54,819 nt of DNA, taken from assembly GCA_946186125.1 (NCBI GenBank), contig CAMHLZ010000023.1, positions 1-54,819 of the forward strand, written 5' to 3'. The position numbers and the translations under genes are program-made. Below the pieces are notes generated by a model that made no database searches, was not told the DNA's origin, and was given only the letters and a program-made list of their open reading frames with translations. Origin of the DNA: an uncultured Lachnospira sp. (GTDB lineage: Bacteria; Bacillota; Clostridia; Lachnospirales; Lachnospiraceae). Positions 44,969-53,447 of this stretch are shown in pieces. The first letter of the stretch is position 1, and the number at the start of each line of letters is the position of its first letter.

Positions 44969-47122
44969 ATGATGAATGATATAAATGTTGAATTACTGGC
45001 TCCGGCCGGTTCATATGATAGTCTGAGAGCAGCCATAAATGCAGGTGCTGATGCCGTGTATATTGGCGGCTCCCGTTTTGGTGCAAGAGCATTTGCCGAT
45101 AATCTGGACACGGAAAAAATGACGGATGCAATCAATTTCGTACACCTTCACGGTAAAAAATTATTTTTAACCGTGAATACATTACTTAAAAATAAAGAAC
45201 TCTCAGAACAATTGTATGATGATATTCTACCGCTGTATAAAAGTGGTCTTGACGCAGTCATTGTACAGGATATGGGAGTTTTTCGCTTTTTTAAGAACAA
45301 TTTTCCTGGACTTGATATCCATGCAAGCACACAGATGACTATAACAGGAGTTAATGGTGCAAGATTTTTAAAAGAACATGGTGCGACAAGGGTGGTTACT
45401 GCAAGAGAACTCTCACTTAAAGAATTGCGCGAAATTCATGAAAATGTGGATGTTGAGATTGAAAGTTTCATTCATGGAGCCTTATGTTATTGCTATTCAG
45501 GACAGTGTCTGTTAAGTTCAATGATAGGTGGAAGAAGCGGTAACAGGGGAAGATGCGCACAACCGTGTCGCCTGCCTTATGATTTTTCATATAAAAATAT
45601 ATCAAATACAGACAATGAAAAATATATTTTAAGCCCTAAAGATTTATGCACAATTAAGCTGCTTCCGGACATAATAGAAGCGGGCGTTTATTCTCTAAAG
45701 ATAGAGGGAAGAATGAAGAGTCCGGAATATGTTGCGGGTGTTGTAGAAATATATAGAAAATACATCGATTTATATTTAAAAGACGGAAAAGAAGCATATA
45801 AGGTTACGGAAAAAGATTATGGTAAACTTACAAGTCTGTATAGCAGAAGCGGTTTTACGGAAGGTTATTATAAAGAACAAAACGGTCGTCATATGATCAG
45901 CCTAAAAAAACCATCATATCAAAGCACGGATGAGACGAGAGCGGAAAGTCTCCGTGAAAAATATATAAAAAAAGATAAAAAAATACCTGTAATACTTAAT
46001 GCTTCAATAAAAAAAGAGCAGCCAATCAGTATTACCCTGATACAAGATGATATAAGTATCAGCGTATCGGGAGAGATTCCACAGTTATCTGAAAACAGAC
46101 CTGCAACTAAAGAATCCGTTACCAAACAGTTGTCAAAGTTTGGAAATACTCCGTTTGAAGCAGAAAAAATTGATATTATATTAGATGACGGTTTATTTAT
46201 TCCGGTAAAAAGTTTAAATGAATTAAGGCGACAGGCTACAGAATGTCTTATTGAAAAAATAACATATAAGAGTAAAAGAAGCGATGTAAACTCTCCGGTG
46301 TGCGAAAAGAGGATTAACAATACTCCTGCTAAGGATTTTAATATTGTATGTTCGGTTGACACCATGGAGCAGTTCTATGTGGCAGCAAACCATGATAAAG
46401 TAAAAAGAATATGTATTTCAGAAGAATTTTTAAATAATTTTGAAATCATGCAGGCGGTTGACAGCTTAAAAGAAAGCGGAAAATCTGTTTTTATCAATAT
46501 GCCTTATATATTTAGAAATACAGGTTTTAAAAGTATTAAAAATGCTGACGGATATGTGGTACGAAATTTAGATGAGCTAGGGTTTATTAATAATCTGAAT
46601 GTTGAAAATGTACATATTCACGGAGATTTTCAGTTATATGCTATGAATGATAATGCAAAAGCATTTTTTTGTGAAAACAGTGTTGAAAAAACTACGGCAC
46701 CTATTGAACTTAATTCTCGTGAACTTAGTACTCGGAATAACAAAAACGATATGATTATTGTTTATGGATTTATGCCACTTATGATATCCTCAAATTGTGC
46801 TAAAAAAACAATGGGGCAGTGCAATCATACAATAGATTCATATTCATTAAAGGATAGATATAAGAATATTTTCAGGATAAAAACCTGTTGTAAATATTGT
46901 TATAATGTTTTGTATAATTGTAAACCTTTATCACTTTTAAAATACCCTGATGAAATAAGAAAAATGGGTTTTTCTGATATTAAATTGAATTTCACTTTTG
47001 AAAATGCATCAGAAACGGCTGATATATTAGACAGATTTTCGAAAGTATTTCTTGAAAACAGAAAAGATATTGAAGATATTTCAGATTTTACAAGAGGACA
47101 TTATAACAGAAAAGTAGACTAA
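44969..47122 (+). CDS. U32-family peptidase / RlhA-like protein
   Basis: A 717-residue protein of the peptidase U32 family. N-terminal barrel (VELLAPAGSYDSLRAAINAGADAVYIGG quoted by parts: ELLAPAGSYDSLRAAI then GADAVYIGG), the U32 signature around ESFIHGALCYCYSGQCLLSS and NRGRCAQPCRLPY with Cys residues, and a C-terminal Cys motif (KTCCKYCYN). Members include collagenase-type PrtC and RlhA, a 23S rRNA hydroxylase; the Cys pattern fits an iron-sulfur RlhA-type role better than a secreted protease, but this is inference. A middle DUF3656-type region is likely. ATG at 44969 or 44972; weak binding site AAAGAG. Confidence 0.85.
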   Translation: MMNDINVELLAPAGSYDSLRAAINAGADAVYIGGSRFGARAFADNLDTEKMTDAINFVHLHGKKLFLTVNTLLKNKELSEQLYDDILPLYKSGLDAVIVQDMGVFRFFKNNFPGLDIHASTQMTITGVNGARFLKEHGATRVVTARELSLKELREIHENVDVEIESFIHGALCYCYSGQCLLSSMIGGRSGNRGRCAQPCRLPYDFSYKNISNTDNEKYILSPKDLCTIKLLPDIIEAGVYSLKIEGRMKSPEYVAGVVEIYRKYIDLYLKDGKEAYKVTEKDYGKLTSLYSRSGFTEGYYKEQNGRHMISLKKPSYQSTDETRAESLREKYIKKDKKIPVILNASIKKEQPISITLIQDDISISVSGEIPQLSENRPATKESVTKQLSKFGNTPFEAEKIDIILDDGLFIPVKSLNELRRQATECLIEKITYKSKRSDVNSPVCEKRINNTPAKDFNIVCSVDTMEQFYVAANHDKVKRICISEEFLNNFEIMQAVDSLKESGKSVFINMPYIFRNTGFKSIKNADGYVVRNLDELGFINNLNVENVHIHGDFQLYAMNDNAKAFFCENSVEKTTAPIELNSRELSTRNNKNDMIIVYGFMPLMISSNCAKKTMGQCNHTIDSYSLKDRYKNIFRIKTCCKYCYNVLYNCKPLSLLKYPDEIRKMGFSDIKLNFTFENASETADILDRFSKVFLENRKDIEDISDFTRGHYNRKVD

Positions 47123-47136
47123 AATGAGGTGATTTT

Positions 47137-48495
47137 TTGACAGCAATATTAACGGCAATAGCTAAATATGCATTAATACTTTTAATTGTATTTTATACAT
47201 ATTGTTCCTTTGTTGTACTTAGAGGAAAAAAGATAAATTTAAACATGGCTGCTATACGATTACAGTCTGCCATTATGTATACAATACATTTTATTGCATA
47301 TACAATTATCTTTATTAACGTAAAAGAAAAGAAAATTATAGTTCTGTATCTTGCACAGGTATTGTATTTTTCTATAACGAAAGGTATATTTTTACTGATG
47401 TATAGAAAGAAATTAAGCAGAGCACTGTTAAATAATATGTATATGCTGCTTTGTATAGGATTTATCATGCTTACCAGACTTTCATATGAAAATGCATATA
47501 AGCAGTTTATAATAGTTACGGCTACTACAATAATGTGTTTCTTCATACCTTTTTTGATAAAAATACTGAGAAATCTTCCATATCTTACATGGATTTATTG
47601 TATTGCGGGTATTATTATGCTTGGAGTGGTTCTGGTCGTGGGTAGAATTACTTATGGTGCCAAAATATCCATAAACCTTGGTTTTTTTGCATTCCAGCCA
47701 TCAGAATTTGTAAAGATTTTATATGTATTGTTTCTTGCAGCATTTTTAAGTAAAAGTCAGAGTTTTAAGAGAATTGTGATTTCCGGAATATTTGCAGGTA
47801 TGCATGTAATTATTCTGGTATTTTCAAGTGATTTAGGAAGCGCTCTGATCTTTTTTGTAGTTTATGTGGCAATGCTTTATGTGGCAACAGGACAGCTAAG
47901 GTGGGTTGGCTGTGGATTTGCCGGTGGTACCGTTGCTTCATTAATTGCCTATAAGTTATTTTCACATGTCAGAATAAGAGTTCTTGCATTCAGGGATCCG
48001 TGGAGTGTAATAGATAATGAAGGTTATCAGGTAGCACAGTCACTGTTTGCAATTGGCACGGGAAGCTGGCTTGGTATGGGATTATATAAAGGATTACCAA
48101 CGTCAATCCCTGTTGTTACACAGGATTTTATATTTTCGGCTATAGCTGAGGAACTGGGAGGTTTTTTCGCAATAGCATTAATATTGATTTGTCTTAGTAC
48201 ATTTTTAATTTTTATTAAGATATCAATGCTTCACACCGGATTATTCTATAAGCTGGTTGCTTTTGGAATGGCGGTTACTTATACTGTACAGACTGTGCTC
48301 ACAATAGGCGGAGCAATAAAATTTATTCCATCTACCGGAGTTACACTTCCATTGGTAAGCTATGGTGGCAGTTCGGTGTTGTGTACATTAATTACATTTG
48401 CAATTATACAGGGAATATGTATTAGTATTCCTGCACAGCCTGAGATTGATAAAAATGATTCAGAAGAGGAGGGGTCTGATGATGAAGAAGAATAA
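47137..48495 (+). CDS. FtsW/RodA/SpoVE-family glycosyltransferase
   Basis: A 452-residue SEDS protein with about ten membrane segments that polymerises lipid II into glycan strands. Signature segments: FAFQPSEFVKILYVLF, SSDLGSALIFFVVYVAM, FRDPWSVIDNEGYQVAQSLFAIGTG, TQDFIFSAIAEELGGFF and TGVTLPLVSYGGSSVL. TTG start with GAGGTG upstream. The acidic tail ends in EEEGSDDEEE. It is immediately followed by a class B PBP, its usual transpeptidase partner. Whether it acts in division, elongation or sporulation is not clear. Confidence 0.93.
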   Translation: MTAILTAIAKYALILLIVFYTYCSFVVLRGKKINLNMAAIRLQSAIMYTIHFIAYTIIFINVKEKKIIVLYLAQVLYFSITKGIFLLMYRKKLSRALLNNMYMLLCIGFIMLTRLSYENAYKQFIIVTATTIMCFFIPFLIKILRNLPYLTWIYCIAGIIMLGVVLVVGRITYGAKISINLGFFAFQPSEFVKILYVLFLAAFLSKSQSFKRIVISGIFAGMHVIILVFSSDLGSALIFFVVYVAMLYVATGQLRWVGCGFAGGTVASLIAYKLFSHVRIRVLAFRDPWSVIDNEGYQVAQSLFAIGTGSWLGMGLYKGLPTSIPVVTQDFIFSAIAEELGGFFAIALILICLSTFLIFIKISMLHTGLFYKLVAFGMAVTYTVQTVLTIGGAIKFIPSTGVTLPLVSYGGSSVLCTLITFAIIQGICISIPAQPEIDKNDSEEEGSDDEEE

Positions 48496-50050
48496 TGATG
48501 ATTTTTTTGATGATTCATTTGAAATATTGGACGAGTCTTTGATTAATAATTCTGAACAAAATGCAGATATTCCGATTCGCAGAAAAAGAATTACTGAAGA
48601 AAACGCTCCAGATATTGAGCCAGAAAAACCAATTACTCAGAAAAAGAAAAAGTTTAACCGGTATATTTTAAATCAGACAATACTGTTTGCTTTTTTATTT
48701 CTCGGAATGATAGGTTATCTTGTATATTTTGAATATAAAGATGCAGATGAAGTCATCAATAATAATTATAATAAAAGGCAGGCGATTTTGGATAAGTCTG
48801 TATATCGCGGTGAAATTCGTGCTTCTAATGGAGAAGTACTGGCAAAATCTATAACGAACGCAGACGGAAGCAAGACAAGAATATATCCATATGGAGATTT
48901 ATTTGCGCACGCAGTAGGATATAATTGTAACGGAAAGGCCGGTCTGGAACTTTCTGCCAATTTTAAACTCCTTACATCTAATGCGAATCTGCTTTTGCAG
49001 ATTAAGGATGATTTATTTGGCGACCAGCATCCGGGGGATTCTGTTATTACTACGTTAGATGTGAATTTACAAAACAGTGCCTACTCGGCAATTGGAAATA
49101 ATAAAGGAGCTATAATTGCTATCGACCCTTCTACCGGCAGGATTCTTACAATGGTTTCAAAACCGGATTTTGACCCTAATACGATAGAATCGGATTGGGA
49201 TTATATTGTCAATGAGGAGGGAAATACATGTCTTTTAAACAGGGCAACTAACGGATTGTATCCTCCGGGCTCTACATTTAAATTATTCACTCTTTTAGAA
49301 TATATCCACGAACATCCAAATGACTATTCAAACTATACGTTTGACTGTTCAGGAACGCTTACAAGAGGTGAATATTCAATTGACTGTTATAATAGAAATG
49401 TTCACGGCCATGAGTCATTAATGGATTCGTTTGCTTATTCATGCAATTCATCATTTGCCAATATAGGTCTGTCATTAGACATGAATAAATATAAGCATTT
49501 ATGTAAAGATTTATTATTTAACAGCGAATTGCCATTTTCAATGACTTATTCAAAGAGTGACTTTAAATTGAATGAAAAGTCATCAACATTTGAAATAATG
49601 CAGACTGTTATCGGGCAGGGTAAAACGCAGATAACACCTTTGCATTTATCGTTAGTTGCTTCGGCTCTGGCTAATAATGGTGTGCTTATGAGACCTTATA
49701 TGATTGATCATGTAGAAAATGTAGACGGTAAAGTAGTTAAACAATATGAACCTGAAAAATCAAAGACTCTTTTTAGTGAAGAAGATGCGAAGAAGTTATC
49801 TGAATTTATGGGAGCGGTTGTATCTTATGGTACCGGTACAAAACTTCAGTCGTCTGCTTATACGGCGTATGGTAAAACCGGAACTGCACAATTTGATTCC
49901 GGCGACAATTCACATTCTCTTTTTATGGGATATGCCGAAAATGGTTCAAAAAAATTAGCAATCTGTGTTGTTATGGAAGATATGCCTGCAGGTTCAACCT
50001 GGGCGGTACCTGCAGCAAGAGAAGTATTTGATACGTATTTTGCCTCTTGA
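48482..50050 (+). CDS. Class B penicillin-binding protein (transpeptidase)
   Basis: A 522-residue wall transpeptidase anchored by one N-terminal membrane segment (about 60-82; LFAFLFLGMIGYLVYF) after a charged cytoplasmic tail. Active-site motifs in order: S-T-F-K with Ser264 (YPPGSTFKLF), S-C-N with Ser320, and K-T-G at Lys465 (YGKTGTAQF). Similar to the FtsI/PbpA group, shorter than most FtsI because the N-terminal dimerisation domain is small. The start overlaps the FtsW-type gene by 14 bases (ATG at 48479 is an equal alternative), so the SEDS-PBP pair is co-translated. Confidence 0.93.
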   Translation: MKKNNDDFFDDSFEILDESLINNSEQNADIPIRRKRITEENAPDIEPEKPITQKKKKFNRYILNQTILFAFLFLGMIGYLVYFEYKDADEVINNNYNKRQAILDKSVYRGEIRASNGEVLAKSITNADGSKTRIYPYGDLFAHAVGYNCNGKAGLELSANFKLLTSNANLLLQIKDDLFGDQHPGDSVITTLDVNLQNSAYSAIGNNKGAIIAIDPSTGRILTMVSKPDFDPNTIESDWDYIVNEEGNTCLLNRATNGLYPPGSTFKLFTLLEYIHEHPNDYSNYTFDCSGTLTRGEYSIDCYNRNVHGHESLMDSFAYSCNSSFANIGLSLDMNKYKHLCKDLLFNSELPFSMTYSKSDFKLNEKSSTFEIMQTVIGQGKTQITPLHLSLVASALANNGVLMRPYMIDHVENVDGKVVKQYEPEKSKTLFSEEDAKKLSEFMGAVVSYGTGTKLQSSAYTAYGKTGTAQFDSGDNSHSLFMGYAENGSKKLAICVVMEDMPAGSTWAVPAAREVFDTYFAS

Positions 50051-50061
50051 GTATAAAACGG

Positions 50062-50090
50062 TTGCACCAGCATCTAAAATGCGATATAAT
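50062..50090 (+). promoter_or_regulatory. Sigma-A promoter of Nudix-queH
   Basis: TTGCAC (50062-50067), 17 bases, TATAAT (50085-50090). Confidence 0.8.
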
Positions 50091-50140
50091 TTTGCTAGGT
50101 CTATTTTTTATGACACACCATTAGAACAGGAGGCTTTACG

Positions 50141-50593
50141 ATGGTTGAAGCAACGAGCTGTGGGGGTGTGGTTATATTTCGTGGCAAGATTTTGGTCTTG
50201 TATAAGAATTACAAGAATAAGTATGAAGGCTGGGTTCTTCCCAAAGGTACAGTAGAGCAGGGCGAAGAATATAAGGAGACCGCACTGCGCGAGGTAAGAG
50301 AAGAGACAGGCGTTTGTGCTTCCATCATTAAGTATGTTGGCAAAAGTCAATATTCATTCATGACACCTCAGGATGTTGTAAACAAAGAGGTGCATTGGTA
50401 TCTGATGATGGCAGATAGCTATTATAGTAAACCACAACGGGAAGAATATTTCTTTGATTCCGGTTATTATAAGTTTCATGAAGCATATCATTTGCTTAAG
50501 TTTTCTAATGAGAAGCAGATTTTAGAAAAAGCTTATAACGAATATCTGGACTTGAAGAAAAGCAACCTGTGGGGCAGTAAAAAGTATTTTTAG
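50141..50593 (+). CDS. Nudix hydrolase
   Basis: A 150-residue NTP-pyrophosphohydrolase. The Nudix box G-x5-E-x7-R-E-x2-E-E-x-G is complete (PKGTVEQGEEYKETALREVR followed by EETGV). The early CGGVVIF and WYLMMADSYYS strands match the fold. Strong AGGAGG before the start. Substrate unknown; housecleaning of oxidised or dinucleotide substrates is typical. It is co-transcribed with queH. Confidence 0.93.
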   Translation: MVEATSCGGVVIFRGKILVLYKNYKNKYEGWVLPKGTVEQGEEYKETALREVREETGVCASIIKYVGKSQYSFMTPQDVVNKEVHWYLMMADSYYSKPQREEYFFDSGYYKFHEAYHLLKFSNEKQILEKAYNEYLDLKKSNLWGSKKYF

Positions 50594-50613
50594 AACTTGG
50601 AGGCTCATTTTAT

Positions 50614-51228
50614 ATGAATAATATAAATTATCAAAAGGTTCTGGATAAGTTAATTGAAAACATACAGGTTGAGGATTTCGTACCCTCATTATTATTACAT
50701 AGCTGCTGCGCCCCTTGCAGCAGCTATGTTCTTGAGTATTTGTCTGAGTATTTTAGTATCACAGTGTTATATTATAACCCTAATATATTTCCCAAAGAAG
50801 AATATGAATATCGAATAAATGAACAGCAGAAGCTTATCGATAATCTTCCGGCAAAAAATCCGATAAAGCTTATAAGTACGGATTATGAACCGGAAAGGTT
50901 TTATGATGCTGTCAGAGGATATGAGCATATCCCGGAAGGAGGAGAGCGATGTTTCCGCTGTTATGAACTGCGTCTTCGTGAGGCAGCATTGCACGCAGTA
51001 AAAGGTAATTTTGATTATTTCACAACAACTTTGTCTATTAGTCCGTTAAAAAATGCAGCAAAATTAAATGAGATTGGATTGATGCTCGAAAAAGAGTATG
51101 GTGTCCGCTATCTGTGTTCGGACTTTAAAAAGAAAAACGGATATAAGCGTTCGGTGGAATTGTCGGCAGAATACGGTTTGTACAGACAGGACTACTGCGG
51201 GTGTGTGTTTAGTAAGAATGAAAGATGA
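50614..51228 (+). CDS. queH: Epoxyqueuosine reductase QueH
   Basis: A 204-residue iron-sulfur enzyme for the last step of the tRNA modification queuosine, the non-orthologous replacement of QueG. Conserved Cys motifs: LLHSCCAPCSSYV near the start, CFRCYELRLREAA in the middle, and DYCGCVFS at the C-terminus. TTLSISPLKN is a further family marker. GGAGG upstream; 20 bases after the Nudix gene. It appears to be the last core-type gene before the accessory region. Confidence 0.93.
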   Translation: MNNINYQKVLDKLIENIQVEDFVPSLLLHSCCAPCSSYVLEYLSEYFSITVLYYNPNIFPKEEYEYRINEQQKLIDNLPAKNPIKLISTDYEPERFYDAVRGYEHIPEGGERCFRCYELRLREAALHAVKGNFDYFTTTLSISPLKNAAKLNEIGLMLEKEYGVRYLCSDFKKKNGYKRSVELSAEYGLYRQDYCGCVFSKNER

Positions 51229-51283
51229 TACAAAGCATGTCTTAACTAATTTTAACAATATATTACATAAATCCAACCAAATA

Positions 51284-51312
51284 TTGACAAGTATAATGAA
51301 ATAGTGTAAAAT
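51284..51312 (+). promoter_or_regulatory. Sigma-A promoter of the LRR surface protein
   Basis: TTGACA (51284-51289), 17 bases, TAAAAT (51307-51312) preceded by TG. The predicted leader is about 150 bases long before the start codon at 51468. Within it AACCATCAAA occurs twice (51351-51360 and 51399-51408). Confidence 0.85.
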
Positions 51313-51410
51313 AATTAATATAAACAAATAACTTTTGACATATTTTAAATAACCATCAAAGGGGTGATAAAAATATCATAAAACAAAATCAAATAATCAA
51401 CCATCAAAAT

Positions 51411-51445
51411 AATGAAATGGCATAACAATTATATGCCATTTCATT
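51411..51445 (+). promoter_or_regulatory. 14-bp leader stem-loop before LRR protein gene
   Basis: AATGAAATGGCATA (51411-51424) is perfectly complementary to TATGCCATTTCATT (51432-51445) around a 7-base loop. It sits about 90 bases into the predicted transcript and just before the ribosome binding site (AAAGGAAAG). Only two T follow the stem, so it looks more like a stabilising or translation-control element than a full terminator. Confidence 0.6.
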
Positions 51446-51467
51446 TTAGGGAAAGGAAAGATGAAGT

Positions 51468-53333
51468 ATGAGGAAAAAAATTTTGAAAACAGTAACAGTA
51501 GTAATGCTATCGTCAGGTATGATACTTCAATGTGCAGAAACCGGCTTTATCCCGAATGCAGAATACTTGATTTCAGCCTATGGTGATACATTGACTTATG
51601 AAGATTTCAATTATCAGATTATTGATAATTCCTATGTTGAGATTAGCAGATACACAGGTAATGATACTGAAGCAGTGATTCCTGTTGCAATTGATGGCTT
51701 AGAAGTGAAAAGTATAGGTGATAATGCATTTTTAGATTGTGAGAATATAGTAAAGGTACAAATCCCTGACAGCGTGACTTCTATTGGAAGAGGTGCATTT
51801 AATGGATGTGTCAGACTGAAAGAAATTGAGATACCGAAAGGTGTGACAACTATTGAATCAGATACATTTTCACTCTGTGATTCTCTTACAAAAGTCACAA
51901 TCCCTGATGGTGTAACTACAATAAAAGAATGTGCGTTTTTTGATTGTAATAGTTTGACGAAGGTTGATTTGCCGGATAGCGTAACATTTATCAGCATTTT
52001 AGCATTCGAAGAATGTGCAGCTTTAAAAGAGATAGTTATACCTAAAAATGTTACATATATAGGAGAGGAAGCATTTAAAGGATGTAACTCCCTAACAAGC
52101 ATCATTGTAGATGAAGCTAATGCCACATATGACAGCAGGAATAATTGTAATGCTATTATTAAAACAGATACTAATGAGCTGCTTTGCGGATGTTCTTCAA
52201 CAGTTATACCTGATAGCGTAAAGATTATAGGGGAAAGTGCATTTGTAAAATTAGGTTCTATTAAAAATATTAATATACCTGAAGGCGTAACAGAAATAAA
52301 AGTTTCTGCGTTTGAAAACTGCAATAACTTAATGGAAGTTACAATTCCTGCCAGCGTTACAAAAATTGATTCATATGTATTTTACGGTTGTTCAAGCCTG
52401 ACAAGTATTAATGTAAATGAAGCAAATACAACGTATGATAGTAGAAATAACTGCAATGCCATTATAAAAACCGACACAAATGAACTACTTTATGCCTGCC
52501 AGACAACAGTAATTCCGGAAAGCGTAACCATTATTGGTGTGAATGCATATAGAGCCACTGATACATTGACAAAACTAGAAATACCGGCCGGTGTTACCGA
52601 AATCAAAGATTTTGCATTTGGCAATTGTAAAAATTTTAAAGATGTTTTAATTCCGGATAGCGTTACTAACATTGGAAATAGTGCTTTTAACGGATGCAAC
52701 AACCTTACAATTTATTGTAATGTGGATTCAAATGCGAGCCAATGGGCAAGTAAACATAAATTTGCGACTGCTGATGTAGCAGAATTTGATAAAGCAGATA
52801 ATGAAATAACGGGAACATTTGAATACACCCAAAATGCCTCAGCAAAATCAAAGAAGTTTACTCTTGATGTAAAATCAACAAGTGGAACGTGTTCATTTGA
52901 ATCCGATAACAGCAGCGTAAAAGTTGACGATAAAGGAATTGTGACTATAGCCGCAAACTTTGTAGGAAAAGCAAATATAACAGTAACAGCTGGTGATAGT
53001 ACTTACAAAAAAGTTACAAAAACAATTAGCATAACCGTATTACCTCAGACTACAAAGTTTGCTTCTGTAAAAGCAGATGCCAAAAGCAGAGTAATACTTA
53101 AATGGAACAAGATTGCAAATGTTGACGGCTACCAGATACAGTATTCTACAGATAAAACATTTGCAACTACTTCAAAAGTGACTGTAAAGGGTGCTAAAAG
53201 TACCAATAAAACGATTAAAAATTTACAAAAAGGCAAGAAGTATTACATCAGAATAAGAACCTACAAAAAGGTATCAGGCAAGAATTATTTCAGCGTATGG
53301 TCGGCAAAAAAATCTGTTAGATTAAGTAAATAA
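51468..53333 (+). CDS. BspA-type leucine-rich-repeat surface protein with fibronectin-like C-terminus
   Basis: A 621-residue secreted protein. N-terminal signal-like segment (KKILKTVTVVMLSSGMILQC, quoted within limits), then about 14 LRR_5 units (about 45-420) with the TVIPDSV and I-G-x-x-A-F-x-x-C-x-x-L-x-x-(I/V)-x-I-P pattern. Two near-identical 32-residue inserts occur inside the LRR array. A Big2-like Ig domain follows (about 445-525; ASAKSKKFTLDVKSTSGTCS, VTAGDSTYKKVTKTISITVL). Last is a fibronectin type III domain (about 530-621; ILKWNKIANVDGYQIQYSTD, KGKKYYIRIRTYK). No sortase motif or SLH domain, so wall attachment is unclear. Such proteins act in adhesion in other gut bacteria. AAAGGAAAG precedes the start. 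Confidence 0.88.
   Translation: MRKKILKTVTVVMLSSGMILQCAETGFIPNAEYLISAYGDTLTYEDFNYQIIDNSYVEISRYTGNDTEAVIPVAIDGLEVKSIGDNAFLDCENIVKVQIPDSVTSIGRGAFNGCVRLKEIEIPKGVTTIESDTFSLCDSLTKVTIPDGVTTIKECAFFDCNSLTKVDLPDSVTFISILAFEECAALKEIVIPKNVTYIGEEAFKGCNSLTSIIVDEANATYDSRNNCNAIIKTDTNELLCGCSSTVIPDSVKIIGESAFVKLGSIKNINIPEGVTEIKVSAFENCNNLMEVTIPASVTKIDSYVFYGCSSLTSINVNEANTTYDSRNNCNAIIKTDTNELLYACQTTVIPESVTIIGVNAYRATDTLTKLEIPAGVTEIKDFAFGNCKNFKDVLIPDSVTNIGNSAFNGCNNLTIYCNVDSNASQWASKHKFATADVAEFDKADNEITGTFEYTQNASAKSKKFTLDVKSTSGTCSFESDNSSVKVDDKGIVTIAANFVGKANITVTAGDSTYKKVTKTISITVLPQTTKFASVKADAKSRVILKWNKIANVDGYQIQYSTDKTFATTSKVTVKGAKSTNKTIKNLQKGKKYYIRIRTYKKVSGKNYFSVWSAKKSVRLSK
52089..52184 (+). repeat. 32-codon internal duplication, copy 1
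   Basis: It encodes the 32-residue block from SLTSIIVDEANATYDSR to KTDTNELL and is repeated at 52395-52490. The two proteins differ at 3 of 32 residues, but 18 of the 29 conserved residues use a different synonymous codon. Confidence 0.9.
52395..52490 (+). repeat. 32-codon internal duplication, copy 2
   Basis: Second copy of the block at 52089-52184: SLTSINVNEANTTYDSR to KTDTNELL, same length with no indels, offset 306 bases (102 codons). Confidence 0.9.
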
Positions 53334-53336
53334 TAT

Positions 53337-53376
53337 AAAAGCAGGTGTAAAATGTATTTTATACCTGCTTTTTTCT
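53337..53376 (+). terminator. Terminator of the LRR gene
   Basis: AAAAGCAGGT (53337-53346) pairs with ACCTGCTTTT (53363-53372), with inner A/T pairing, followed by TT and a C/T tract. Confidence 0.9.
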
Positions 53377-53379
53377 GCC

Positions 53380-53407
53380 TTGAAAATATATGTGTATTTG
53401 ATAAAAT
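53380..53407 (+). promoter_or_regulatory. Promoter of the WYL regulator gene
   Basis: TTGAAA (53380-53385), 16 bases, TAAAAT (53402-53407) preceded by TGa (extended -10), 40 bases before the start codon. Confidence 0.65.
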
Positions 53408-53447
53408 AAATGTATATTGTTTATTGGTTACGAATTATGGGGGAAAT

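Noticed and set aside
51632-52324. 230-codon minus-strand frame opposite the LRR gene
   Set aside because: Its apparent internal repeats are simply the reverse complement of the LRR repeats.
52089-52490. Recent gene conversion between the two 32-codon blocks
   Set aside because: Synonymous sites differ heavily while amino acids are kept, opposite to what recent conversion would leave.
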